A stretch of DNA of 18,507 nucleotides, from the NCBI GenBank assembly GCA_946803715.1, contig CAMPET010000367.1, positions 1-18,507 of the forward strand. The letters run 5' to 3'. This document shows, in pieces, positions 1 to 8,630 of the stretch (the first letter of the stretch is position 1; each line of letters starts with the position of its first letter). The notes under the pieces are model-generated. The model was not told the origin of the DNA and ran no database searches. It saw only the letters and a program-made list of their open reading frames with translations. A program made the translations under genes and the position numbers. This stretch comes from Beroe ovata (lineage: Eukaryota; Ctenophora; Nuda; Beroida; Beroidae).

Positions 1-350
1 GTGTGTGTGTGAGAGAGAGAGAGAGAGAGTGTGTGTGTCCATAATATGTATGTCTGGCTGTAGGTAATTACCTACATGGTAGCTACGCTATAAAATGAAT
101 AGTGAGTAACTGGTTGATTAATTACCAGGGAGATTGAGGAGAGAGGAGTGTGTGTGAGAATACAGGTAGGTGGTGACGTGGTGGGGAGTGTGTGTGTACT
201 GTGTGTACTGTGTGTACTACTGTGTGTGTATGTGTGTGTGTTCGTGTACTGTGTGGNGGTGCGTGTGTGTGAGGGTGTGTGTGTGTGTGTATGTGTGTGT
301 GAGGTGGTGGGGAGTGTGTGTGTGTATGTGGACTGTGTGTGGGATAGTAG
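1..350. repeat. Compound GT/GA microsatellite and GT-rich low-complexity tract
   Basis: The window opens with a (GT)n-(GA)n-(GT)n compound microsatellite at about 1-38. After a short unique stretch, degenerate GT-rich DNA runs from about 148 to 350, with interruptions such as GTGTACT and GTGAGG. A single N at 257 sits inside it, so the repeat length is probably unresolved in the assembly. The long open frames here (Cys/Val-rich on +, Thr/His-rich on -) are by-products of the dinucleotide repeat. Confidence 0.9.
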
Positions 351-2125
351 TGGGCAGCACACTGCAGAGCAGCACACCAGTGGGCAGCAGACTTGGGCCA
401 TGGTGGAAGACCACTCTTCGGAGTCCGGAGCAACTGTATCTGGTGTGCGGTGTCAGTCGCACGCTGAGTCACTGACACCGCACTTCCCCCTTACAACACC
501 TTACTACACCCCTTACAACCTTACTGTAAGTGTATAGTTACAATACACCTTATTAACCCCGCCTCTAACTTAACACACAAATAGGAAAGTATGATACGGC
601 ACGCTCAAAATGTGCCGTGAAGTCCAATGTTGTAACGTTCACTGTCCTAGTAGAGTCCTGAGTCACTGCAATGAACTACACTGAGTCGTGTTATGTAGTC
701 GTGTTATGTAGTGTTATGAAGTTCATTGCAGAGCGATGGCCTGTACTGAATTACGGGACAGTCAACACACAATAACATAGCCAGACACTATAACAAGCGA
801 TTCTAGACCGCACTTCATACACCGCCCAACGCACGCTGGAATTTGATGATTTCAGATCGGTGAATATTTTCTAGAATATTTATTTGCAAGATGAAGTTCA
901 GGGTAAAATTTGCCGCTCATTGGCAAATAAATACTGCGTCACCTGCTGTGTTAACACATATTACACCAGCTGTAAAATGTGTTACGGGGACCGTGTGTCT
1001 CACGGGATCTGACGTGATTCATGGGGGATGACGTGCACAAATAACGTGCTTACAACCTTCTACATACGATGCACTATCCGCTGAGCAAACATCAAGGACA
1101 GAGAGAGGGATTGTGTTTTATCTCGAGTGATAACACACACGCAGAATTTGTGATAAATCAGTAGGAGGAACTTGATTATCTGAAATATTGAATCGTTCTG
1201 GGAGGCAAATTGCTACATAACCAGACCATGAGATAGTACATTCTTAGGTGACAGTCCACAATTCACCTGATTTGTTTTGTTGAGTGCTACTCAAGACCGC
1301 ATTTCGGAATTGGTCAGTAGATTTGGTGTTCGACCCTCACTACCTCATATGGATTTGACCACTGACCGGTCAGCAGGGAAATTGATACATTTTCACAAGA
1401 AATCACAATGAGGAGTGAGGCGCTACACATCACATGACATGTGCAGTGTGCACAACTCTAATTTCACAATGACCATTGTGTCTAGTGATGTTGTATTAAT
1501 ATCATCGGCAATGCCCTGTGCCATCATGAGCAATGTCATATGCTGGAGAAAACTCACAGATAACACGACGAAAGGACAAAAGTGTGTAATATTTTATGCG
1601 TATCACATTTCAAATTATCATGCTGATGTCACGCGACCGTAAACTAACGTGAAATGCTATTGGACATGTGTCTTTGAAGTGAGATAGGCCACGTCACACA
1701 TGTGAATCTCGCAAACAGTCACGGAGAGTATATTGTACCGGGTGTGACTGATTTACATGATGAAACCAACAGTGGTCGACCAATGAATTACTATCGAATC
1801 CACTGGTCAGATTATCGTCTGATTACCAAGATGCTGATTTTGCAGTGAATATTATGCGAATCCGGTCGTATGTAATCGGCAGCAACGGCCAGTATTATAC
1901 AGATAATATGCACGGTTCTCGCGTTGTTCTGTGGTGTTACACGTGACTTCATGTAGCACATTGTGTCACATCGGGAATAAACCCGACACCAAAATCAAAT
2001 GTACAACTACAAGGAAAATGTAAAGGATATCCAGAATGCGACATTCGCGATTTACCCCTGGAAACCGGTATGACCGTTAAAAGAAATCGGAGAGTAGACC
2101 AGAGAAACCATTATGCGTGGTATAT
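351..2125. other. Gene-less stretch, no recognisable coding sequence
   Basis: I see no open frame with protein-like composition and no tRNA or rRNA in this stretch on either strand. The longest frame, 75 codons on + near 1415-1642, has no family resemblance. The DNA is unique with scattered short inverted repeats: one at 666-731, and one pairing TATTTATTTGC near 887 with GCAAATAAATA near 921. It could be intergenic or part of a large intron of a gene outside the window. Confidence 0.6.
666..731. repeat. 12-bp perfect inverted repeat enclosing a 13-bp tandem duplication
   Basis: CTGCAATGAACT at 666-677 is the exact reverse complement of AGTTCATTGCAG at 720-731, with a 42-nt loop. The loop contains two head-to-tail copies of GTCGTGTTATGTA plus a partial third. 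No function is evident. Confidence 0.7.
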
Positions 2126-2180
2126 CACATTATGTGTGTGTGTGTCTGTGTTAGTCAGTGTGAGTCTGTGTGAGTGAGAA
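2126..2180. repeat. Short degenerate GT microsatellite
   Basis: This is a GTGTGTGTGTGTCTGTGT-type tract with AGTCAGTGTGAGT interruptions. A similar GT run just before 2292 ends in a single N. It is ordinary low-complexity DNA. Confidence 0.7.
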
Positions 2181-2885
2181 ACCGTTTCTCAACACTATAT
2201 ATAGCTGTTATTGGATCCATGTGAACACATATAAATATTCTGCCTAGCCCACGGTATTGCTGTGTGAATCTCTGTGTGTCAGTGTGTGTACNTTCATAGT
2301 ATATGGGAGATGCTACCATGGGTGATATTGAGATATTGGTCCGCGTACCAGAGACTAGGATATGAATATTTCGCTTAGTAATTCTGAACTAAGTTTTAGC
2401 ATGTCTTGTTCGAACCAACTAGTCTTTCTCTTGGCATTCGAACAAATATTCAATTAGAGATTGTATCAAATAGCCAACTAATAATAGAGAATAATGTGAG
2501 TTAACGGTGAATTTAGCAAGCAAGGCTCTCACTCCATCTATTTTCAGTGATGTCAGACAATAATGTCCTAGTTCCATAACATTCATAACATTATTCTTAT
2601 TTCTCACTCACACACACACAGTCACACACACAACAATTTGACAACTATTTAAACCTTTCGGGGGTAAGATGCCATCATTATTATAAAAAATTGATCTCTT
2701 TAGGTATAATACAAATCTTTGCAACAACCTCACTTCTAGGTATGTTGTTGTATCTTGGGACAATAGGCCCCTCATTAGCTGTTTCAAATAAGAGACAGAT
2801 AGTTGTATCTATAATTAGAGGCTAATTACCTGTCCTGTTAATTATAGCGTACACCACCCCCTCTAGCTAGGTACCCATTCTCATA
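2181..2885. other. Gene-less stretch
   Basis: This is AT-rich unique DNA with a short CACACA tract around 2605-2632 and one N at 2292. The only notable open frame is 62 codons on the minus strand (2419-2607). It lacks a recognisable product and is probably chance. Confidence 0.55.
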
Positions 2886-2892
2886 CTGACAC

Positions 2893-2972
2893 ATGTGTGT
2901 GTGCGTGTGTGTGTGTGTGTTTGTTTGTGTATATCTGTGTGTGTGTGTGTGACGTGTGTTTGTGGGTGTGTA
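2893..2972. repeat. GT microsatellite
   Basis: This is an interrupted (GT)n tract with TTTGTTTGTGTATATC in the middle. The minus-strand open frame across it is a repeat artefact. Confidence 0.85.
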
Positions 2973-3459
2973 TCAAACACGATCAAATGATTGAATTTCC
3001 ACTTCAGAAGGATCAGCATCACACACATATTATTCAGTCTGATTGTCATCCCTGATTCAATTATTATTCAAATGCACTGCGCGTTGGAGGGAAATTGATT
3101 TATGTGCAACTCTCTCCATCAGCTGGATTACCGAGTTGTAGTTCTGAGTAACATAAGAGTGAGATTCCCAGTGAGCCCCACAAAACGTATTTGTGGGTGC
3201 TTGAGATTGTGGGTGTTTGTGTTGCGCAAGTGTATGATCTGTCTCCTTCAGGGCATAATCAAGGAACAATTAAACCATCTAAACATGATGACCTATGAGA
3301 GTAGTAGCAGATGGAAAATTCAAGAAGAAAAATCAACAAATAACAGAATAACACAAATAACAGAAGTGTTAGCAGAATTTAGACACGCAGCCGAAGTGCG
3401 TGATAAATGTTTTCATATTTTCCGCAAGAACGTGATCTAATTGGTACCCATGCCGCTCA
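2973..3459. other. Unique DNA, no convincing gene
   Basis: A 112-codon open frame on + (3102-3440) is the only long frame here. It has no domain or family resemblance, no good Kozak context and ends without a polyA signal close by. It could conceivably contain an exon, but nothing in the sequence supports that positively, so I do not call it. Confidence 0.4.
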
Positions 3460-3465
3460 TACACA

Positions 3466-3574
3466 GTACATACACACACATACACAGTACACACACAAAC
3501 ACACACACTCATACGCACGCACACTCATACACAGACACACACAAACACAGATACACACTCACACAGNGACACCC

Positions 3575-3617
<43 letters not shown>

Positions 3618-3642
3618 GTGTGACACACATACACACAGTGTG
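3466..3642. repeat. CA microsatellite with single-N gap
   Basis: Degenerate CA-rich DNA (ACACAT, ACGCACAC, ACACAAAC variants) grades into a pure (CA)n run around 3578-3616. A single N at 3567 lies just before the pure run, suggesting unresolved repeat length. The Thr/His open frames here are artefacts. Confidence 0.9.
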
Positions 3643-4350
3643 ATTGAAACTTGATGCTAGTGTTGTACACTCGATACTGGTATGTATGTGAATTTCATTA
3701 TTATCGGGGATGCATATGTTCCATTGTGTAGACCGTGTGTCCATACCAGGAGGTCTATACTAGGAAATAAGAGAGATACACATATAATACACAAGTTTAT
3801 CACAACAAAGGAAAATGTACTCCAACACACACACGCTGTTGATAAAGTGACTATGAGATAATACAGAGAAACAAGAATAATGAACTGTGTTTAATATTCC
3901 GTAGTAACTGGGTGGTGATTGGCAGAGTGAATTAGTTTTAAACAATGACTAATAGTGGTCTCAGTGACGTAAGGGATGGGTGAAGGTAATAATAATCACG
4001 ATCTACATAATTCAATCTCATCACGAAATTTAACTCTCAGCAGATTCATCATGGAGTCATTACATCATGGTCATTCAAAAAATACTCGGAACAGCTCACG
4101 CAGCACGCTAATAGCTGTGTTGTATATGAGATTTGTTAACACTACGATTCCTAGAAACGGTAATTCGGAATAACAATGAACACTGAACAGTCACATGGCA
4201 AGTACAATAAAAAGCGTTTTTTGACATCATCGTACCTATATACATCATCGTACCTATATAATAAAATGAAGTATACTCGATGTGCGATGGAAGGACATAC
4301 TCATAGCACATCGAAGAATAGGAACGAACGCGAAATTTAGCAAAGACAAA
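3643..4350. other. Gene-less stretch upstream of IMPACT
   Basis: No coding signal is recognisable on either strand. The stretch contains an exact two-copy 18-bp tandem duplication at 4224-4259. The open frames of 60-67 codons have no protein-like features. Confidence 0.55.
4224..4259. repeat. Exact 18-bp tandem duplication
   Basis: The unit ACATCATCGTACCTATAT occurs twice head to tail with no mismatch. It looks like a recent slippage or duplication event. Confidence 0.85.
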
Positions 4351-4353
4351 TGA

Positions 4354-4454
4354 CGTGCTGATAGAATGTCATGACATTCTATCAGCGCGCATTAGCCGCG
4401 CGAAATGGGATGCTTTTCTGTTGTTGACGCAACAAGCGCGCGTTCTTCTGCGCG
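4354..4454. repeat. Perfect 30-nt palindrome followed by three short hairpins
   Basis: Positions 4357-4386 form a perfect loop-less palindrome with 15-bp arms; the left arm begins GCTGATAGAATGTCA. One T/G mismatch then two more pairs extend it to 4354-4389. It is followed at once by CGCGC/GCGCG (4386-4390 with 4398-4402), TTGTTG/CAACAA (4421-4426 with 4430-4435) and CGCGC/GCGCG (4437-4441 with 4450-4454). The CG-rich hairpins stand out against AT-rich surroundings. This could be a foldback end of a mobile element, a structured transcript or an upstream regulatory block of IMPACT. No homology is known to me. Confidence 0.75.
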
Positions 4455-4757
4455 GCTTCAGTGCAGAATCGCTTCAATATTTCGTAACAACCACGGTAAG
4501 CATTTGATAACACAATAATTGCATGAAGTGGAATATTTTTGAGTGATATAGAATAAAATTTTAAGCAGCCAGGTTTCATTCTTATGCCGTTATGGCGTCA
4601 CGCCGCGCAAAATCCAGAATATAACTTTATCAGAAGAATCGAGCGCCTCGAAAACTGTCTATTCAAAAATTTTCTCAATTGCTGTATAATGTTCGATTTA
4701 TCTACAGCCATGCAATGTTGATGCAACAAATTGTTGATTGTTTTCATCAATTTGACT

Positions 4758-4765
4758 TATAAATA
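4758..4765 (+). promoter_or_regulatory. TATA box of IMPACT
   Basis: TATAAATA followed by G matches the TATA consensus and lies 76 nt upstream of the IMPACT start codon. A transcription start about 25-32 nt downstream, near 4788-4795, would give a leader of roughly 50 nt. Confidence 0.55.
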
Positions 4766-4840
4766 GGTCCCGTTCAAATTCAATGGACCTGTGATTTATG
4801 ATTTGAAATTAACCTTCTTGTAACTGAACTTCAGTGGGAT

Positions 4841-5779
4841 ATGGTCCTTTTGAGCCCTGACCAGAAACTCGAGAATTCAGAAGAACAGAAAAATGAAGTC
4901 GAGCTTTTGTTATCAATGTTTGATAGCAACATAGCTATTTCTGACAACGACAGTGTTGTATCAATAACAATCACCAGCAAGTATTTTCTCTTAGTACTAA
5001 GGTGTCTATACCATGAATCATATCCAAGTCATGAAGCTCCAATATTCACAATCATTGACATGACTGCGTCTGAGGCTTCTCATGTTATTGATGTCGGGCT
5101 GTTGGAGACAAGGTGTAACAAAATATTTGTAGTTGGAGAATGTGTCATCTATCAGTGGGTGGGATACATTACTGAATATCTTGAGTCACTGGATGTGTTT
5201 GTTGATGAGAACTCTGCACATTCTGAGCCAGATATTTTAGGGGATGGCACTGAAAATGATGATATCATAGCTGATCTAGAGAACATGCAGCTATTCGATA
5301 ATCAGTTGGGGTTGGATGAGTTACAGAGTCCCTTCATTCCTCCAACTGATCTTACACCACCAGCTATTCTCTCCAAAATCTACACAGGAGAGATTTTGAC
5401 TGAGCGCAAGAGCCATTTCCAAGCTCATATTTGTTCTGTCACATGTCAGAAAGACATTGATGATGCCCTTGCTGCATTGCTTCTGAACCCCAAGATCGCT
5501 GCGGCTACCCACAACATCATAGCATACCGATACACTAATGAGTCGGGTACTATAACTCAGGATTACGATGATGATGGTGAGACTAAGGCAGGGGGTCGGT
5601 TACTCGAACTCATGCAGTTAATGGATGTGGAGAATCTGTTAGTTGTTGTCAGTAGGTGGTTTGGGGGTGTCTTACTTGGCCCTTCTAGGTTTAAATTCAT
5701 TAATAATGTGGCAAGAAATACAATTGTAGCATCAGGACTTCATGATAGCGAGACAAAGAAGAAGAAAAAGAAAAAATGA
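4841..5779 (+). CDS. IMPACT: IMPACT (Yih1-like) regulator of GCN2 signalling
   Basis: This 312-residue protein has the two-domain IMPACT layout. An RWD domain (about residues 12-118, with the YP...P turn in SYPSHEAP) is followed by an acidic linker. A UPF0029/IMPACT domain (about 175-290) carries the family signatures YDDDGETKAGGRLLELM (from residue 242) and VVVSRWFGGVLLGPSRF (from about residue 268). In fungi and mammals IMPACT/Yih1 competes with the kinase GCN2 for GCN1 in the cytosol, damping eIF2-alpha phosphorylation under amino-acid starvation. The whole protein is in one exon, whereas vertebrate orthologues are split into many. The ATG at 4841 precedes the RWD domain by the expected distance. 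A TTCAG ending at 4834 could be an acceptor, but a TATA box at 4758 argues for a short unspliced leader. The C-terminus ends in seven lysines directly before TGA; vertebrate IMPACT also has a lysine-rich tail. Length is near the family norm (about 320). Confidence 0.95.
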   Translation: MVLLSPDQKLENSEEQKNEVELLLSMFDSNIAISDNDSVVSITITSKYFLLVLRCLYHESYPSHEAPIFTIIDMTASEASHVIDVGLLETRCNKIFVVGECVIYQWVGYITEYLESLDVFVDENSAHSEPDILGDGTENDDIIADLENMQLFDNQLGLDELQSPFIPPTDLTPPAILSKIYTGEILTERKSHFQAHICSVTCQKDIDDALAALLLNPKIAAATHNIIAYRYTNESGTITQDYDDDGETKAGGRLLELMQLMDVENLLVVVSRWFGGVLLGPSRFKFINNVARNTIVASGLHDSETKKKKKKK

Positions 5780-5972
5780 TTGCTGGCATGAAACTTCTTT
5801 GTATGGCATTAGATGTTTTGCAATTATCTGTTGCCTAGGGATTTGTTTCAGAAGTCATGTTGAGTCACTGGTATTATATTTGAAGTTGTTTTGATCTTTG
5901 AATTGTTCATTTCTTAAGTTTCAACTCTGAACTCATTCTAATCTGAAAATAACAGCTTTCCACTTGTCAGCA

Positions 5973-6395
5973 ATGGCTAAGACTCGCTCATCCAAAGCAA
6001 CTATCCAAGAAAAAGCCACTGCAGGGGGTACCAAGAAGAGCAACACTGTAAAGAAGGCTAAAACTGTGAAGAAAGGAGGTAGAAAACCACGGCAGTTTTG
6101 GGTGAAGACATACACTGTGCAAGATAACACGATTATCATGTTTTCTGAGGAGCTTCTCGGCCCTTTTGAAACAAAGGAAATGGTGATAGATGCCATCAAT
6201 GAGGAGGTGAAGAAACTTGAAGATAAGTATGATATTGAGATATCAGAAGAGGTTTACACTGACGACAATCGTGATAATGCCCCAAACAACGGTAGAGTTC
6301 TGTCTGTTAACAATGAACCCGAGCTCTACTGCTTTGATATATGTACAAAGAAACCTAAGATATTTGATGGGGCTGACTCAGATGGTCCTTTTTGA
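5973..6395 (+). CDS. Unrecognised 140-aa protein with lysine-rich N-terminus and acidic C-terminal half
   Basis: I do not recognise this family. The first ATG in frame (5973, context CAGCAATGG) gives 140 residues. Residues 1-40 are rich in Lys/Arg/Thr/Ser, with clusters KK, KKAK, KK and GGRKPR, suggesting a disordered, possibly nuclear-targeting or nucleic-acid-binding tail. Residues 41-130 look folded: a beta-like QFWVKTYTVQDNTIIMF segment, a predicted amphipathic helix (about 66-85, TKEMVIDAINEEVKKLEDKY), then acidic strands ending LYCFDICTKKPKIFDG. The protein starts only 193 bp after the IMPACT stop, with no AATAAA or ATTAAA between them, and a YAG (TTGTCAG) ends 2 nt before the ATG. It could be a separately initiated gene, the second cistron of a shared transcript, or a 3' exon. 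Its codon pattern and uninterrupted frame support real coding. Function unknown. Confidence 0.75.
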   Translation: MAKTRSSKATIQEKATAGGTKKSNTVKKAKTVKKGGRKPRQFWVKTYTVQDNTIIMFSEELLGPFETKEMVIDAINEEVKKLEDKYDIEISEEVYTDDNRDNAPNNGRVLSVNNEPELYCFDICTKKPKIFDGADSDGPF

Positions 6396-6826
6396 TTGTT
6401 GAAAACGGAACAGGGATGGCTACAACATTATAACTGTGCAGGAATTTTATTAAACATTTGGTAGTTATCACATTGGCCAGTGGATGTTATGATTCTTAAG
6501 TTTTATTCTAATCTGTAGTTGAATTTTTTATCATTGTTTTTACAATTTACATTAATCATGTACCTATTCATTTATGCAGTATTTTATCTACAGGAGCGAT
6601 AATGACTCATCAAACTTTTTAACTTTTTGTTTTTAACCTTGAATTATCGAGTTTGTTTTATAAATTTTTCACTTTTGCATCTTATCATTTTCATGATTCA
6701 GATCGTCTCCTTCATCGAAAATACATTGTCAAAAATGAAGTCATAAAGCTTTCCATTAAGAATTGATTCATAAATTGGGATATCACTGTTTCAACCTTTG
6801 TTGATTTTCACGGTTTTCCTCACTAG
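6396..6826 (+). other. Intergenic or 5' intron region before hyccin
   Basis: This stretch is T-rich with no coding signal. It holds a candidate TATA-like TATAAAT at 6659-6665 and ends in a good acceptor-like sequence (GGTTTTCCTCACTAG, ending 6826). It may therefore contain the 3' UTR of the 140-aa gene, the hyccin promoter and possibly a hyccin 5' intron. Confidence 0.45.
6449..6454 (+). terminator. Candidate polyadenylation signal (ATTAAA)
   Basis: ATTAAA lies 54 nt past the stop codon of the 140-aa gene and is followed by GT/T-rich DNA. It is the first canonical-type signal after either this gene or IMPACT, so both could use it. Confidence 0.45.
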
Positions 6827-6827
6827 G

Positions 6828-6848
6828 ATGTCTGTATGGAGAATGTAA
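6828..6848 (+). promoter_or_regulatory. Six-codon upstream ORF before hyccin
   Basis: If the acceptor-like site ending at 6826 is used, or if transcription starts upstream, the first ATG in the leader is at 6828. It opens a short frame, Met-Ser-Val-Trp-Arg-Met, stopping at 6846-6848. This is 22 nt before the in-frame hyccin ATG at 6871, so it could reduce or regulate hyccin translation. Confidence 0.4.
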
Positions 6849-6870
6849 CGCCGGGCTGCTTTCCCGAGCT

Positions 6871-8061
6871 ATGATAGATAATGCTCATCAGAAACTGGAC
6901 AACAACCTGACTGACGATGTGTTTATACGTGGCAAGAATGGAGCCAACATGAACAGTGTGCTCAGTGAATTCAGTTCTCTCGATACACCAGAGGAGATAG
7001 TATCCCTCCTCAACAAGGACCCTGAGTTGATCCCCCAACTGCTCAAGTCATGTGACAGCTGCCCCGCCCTGTTCCAAACTCTCTACCCCATCCTCTTCTC
7101 ACTGATCCATCACAACAGTGAGGACTCACTGGGAGTGGTGTCCCAGTTCACTCCCTCTATCATCTGGCAGTTCCTGTCAGTCGCCGGGTCGGATGAATGT
7201 AAGGAACCGGAGGGAATTCTCCTGCACTTAGCGAACAGTTTAGCGGAGAAGAGCGGGAGTTTCTCGTTTAGGATCCCCTCAATCCACATGATATCGGTGT
7301 ACCACAATCCGGCTAGGATGCAGTACTCAGGTGGTCTCACAGAGGCAAGTCTATCCAAGGGGTTCAACACGGAGCCTGTGTACACAGATGACACAGACAC
7401 AGTCACGCAGTACAACTCTATCACAGCATCTAACCGATTAGCAATCCTGACACTACTGTTAGAGAAGTATAGTCATAACATGGGTACCATGGTGCCAGCT
7501 AGTAGGGATCGGTTCTGTTGGCTCGCTTCCTGGATTGCAGGAAGTGGAATGCCCCCCTCTATCGTCCCCCCGTCACCCAGTGCCTCCTGGACGATGTCAT
7601 CCACCAGGTTTACCCTGGACAAGGGCGTGATGACCGCTCTGGCGAGTGGTGTGCAGTTCTGTCTGTACAACGGACAACATGACGCCGCGCAGCACAGTTT
7701 GGAACTGCTGTCACGGCGTGCACAGTACGACGTGTGTCCTGAGGTCATCATGTTGACAGCCTCACTCCAGGACACCATAGCTCGATCTGATGTCTCACCC
7801 TCCTCCAAACCATTCGGTATCCATGTTCCGGAACTGTCCGGAACTCAGGACAGCACGAGACCGGTCCGGCGGTCGATTATCCGTCATGACGATATCCAGG
7901 CGGTCCGGCGGAGAATAGCCTCTAACGAGATCAAGGAGGAGGAACCGGATACGCCGGACACAACAACAGCGGTTATTGTGGAGTGTGGTGAGGATTCGGA
8001 CGAGTCGGATATCCATATAGCGGGCTTCAGGGGTGGTAAATTGCAGAATACTTCCGTCTGA
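6871..8061 (+). CDS. FAM126: Hyccin (FAM126 family), PI4-kinase complex subunit
   Basis: This 396-residue protein matches the hyccin family along its helical core. Diagnostic stretches are VLSEFSSL (residues 30-37), FRIPSIHMISVYHNP (133-147), LTEASLS (156-162), ITASNRLAILTLLL (184-197), and the block around 251-302 with CLYNGQHDAAQHSLELLSRR. Hyccin/FAM126 binds TTC7 and EFR3 and stabilises PI4KIII-alpha at the plasma membrane, where it makes PI4P. The tail after about residue 305 is Ser/Pro-, Arg- then Asp/Glu-rich and probably disordered, as in other members. All of the core lies in one exon, while vertebrate genes have about ten. The start is uncertain: ATG 6871 is the first in frame, but the family's N-terminus fits equally well to Met27 (6949). 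The frame is also open upstream to 6805, across an acceptor-like site at 6826, so an upstream coding exon is possible. Paralogue A versus B cannot be assigned. Confidence 0.93.
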   Translation: MIDNAHQKLDNNLTDDVFIRGKNGANMNSVLSEFSSLDTPEEIVSLLNKDPELIPQLLKSCDSCPALFQTLYPILFSLIHHNSEDSLGVVSQFTPSIIWQFLSVAGSDECKEPEGILLHLANSLAEKSGSFSFRIPSIHMISVYHNPARMQYSGGLTEASLSKGFNTEPVYTDDTDTVTQYNSITASNRLAILTLLLEKYSHNMGTMVPASRDRFCWLASWIAGSGMPPSIVPPSPSASWTMSSTRFTLDKGVMTALASGVQFCLYNGQHDAAQHSLELLSRRAQYDVCPEVIMLTASLQDTIARSDVSPSSKPFGIHVPELSGTQDSTRPVRRSIIRHDDIQAVRRRIASNEIKEEEPDTPDTTTAVIVECGEDSDESDIHIAGFRGGKLQNTSV

Positions 8062-8149
8062 GACGGATACAACCGTAGGGTGGCCTCAGGCCTGCCGTGG
8101 GAATAGGGTCATGGGTACAATGGTACATTAGATTAGAGGATGTGATTGG

Positions 8150-8284
8150 TGGGAATTGCAGGGGTGACATGTGGGGGAATTGCAGGGGTGACATGTGGGG
8201 GAATTGCAGGGGTGAAATGTGGGGGAATATGGGTGACATGTGGGGGGACAGCAGGGGTGAAATGTGGGGGAATATGGGGTGACA
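8150..8284 (+). repeat. G-rich minisatellite in the hyccin 3' UTR
   Basis: This is a tandem array of about 23-24 bp built from GGGGAATTGCAGGGGTGACA plus TGTG. The first copies are nearly exact. Later copies alternate GACATG/GAAATG and lose or shorten GCA to GGGAATATGGG. Runs of four or more G recur every 10-12 nt on the + strand, a spacing compatible with a long-loop G-quadruplex. It starts about 90 nt after the hyccin stop. Confidence 0.9.
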
Positions 8285-8624
8285 TATTTATATGTTTGTA
8301 GATGGGGAAGTGGAGCGTGTGAAGTGTGATTTGGTGAAACATGATTTGTTTGATTGTAGTTTCGAAACTATTCTCTGTGATTTGATTGTGATGGTGTGCC
8401 TATACCTATTCAATAATTGTATAATATTTCCTACTCCGGTTAATGCGTGTTCAGTAACTTTTTCTCTTTAATTGTGTCATTCATGGTGATATTGTTGCAT
8501 GTTTAATGTTTATTCTTGAAGCATTTATAAGAACTGACTAGGAGTTTGATACATTTTGACTAGCAATAGAAATGTATTATACCTGCGTGATCTTGTTATG
8601 AATTGCCTTGACTGAGAGTTTCTA

Positions 8625-8630
8625 AATAAA
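8625..8630 (+). terminator. Polyadenylation signal of hyccin (AATAAA)
   Basis: This is a canonical AATAAA 564 nt past the hyccin stop. TTTAGTATC and T-rich sequence follow it. It is the first exact match after hyccin. Confidence 0.6.

Noticed and set aside
72-537. Several overlapping open frames on both strands at the left end
   Set aside because: They are created by (GT)n/(CA)n repeats (Cys/Val or Thr/His runs), and some cross an N; none has gene-like composition.
1320-1345. tRNA-like B box (GTGTTCGACCC)
   Set aside because: There is no matching A box or cloverleaf stems upstream.
3102-3440. 112-codon open frame on +
   Set aside because: It has no family resemblance, no start context or splice borders, and no protein-like pattern; chance is the simplest explanation.
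3407-3744. Thr/His-rich and Val/Cys-rich open frames
   Set aside because: They are artefacts of the CA microsatellite and span an N.
4382-4579. 65-codon minus-strand frame with basic residues, upstream of IMPACT
   Set aside because: It overlaps the palindrome/hairpin block and has no recognised family or supporting signals.
7110-8072. Long minus-strand frames opposite hyccin (up to 111 codons)
   Set aside because: They are shadows of the strong + strand coding sequence, with no independent features.
8150-8284. CRISPR-like repeat array
   Set aside because: The units are contiguous and degenerate without spacers, and the context is a eukaryotic 3' UTR, so it is a minisatellite.
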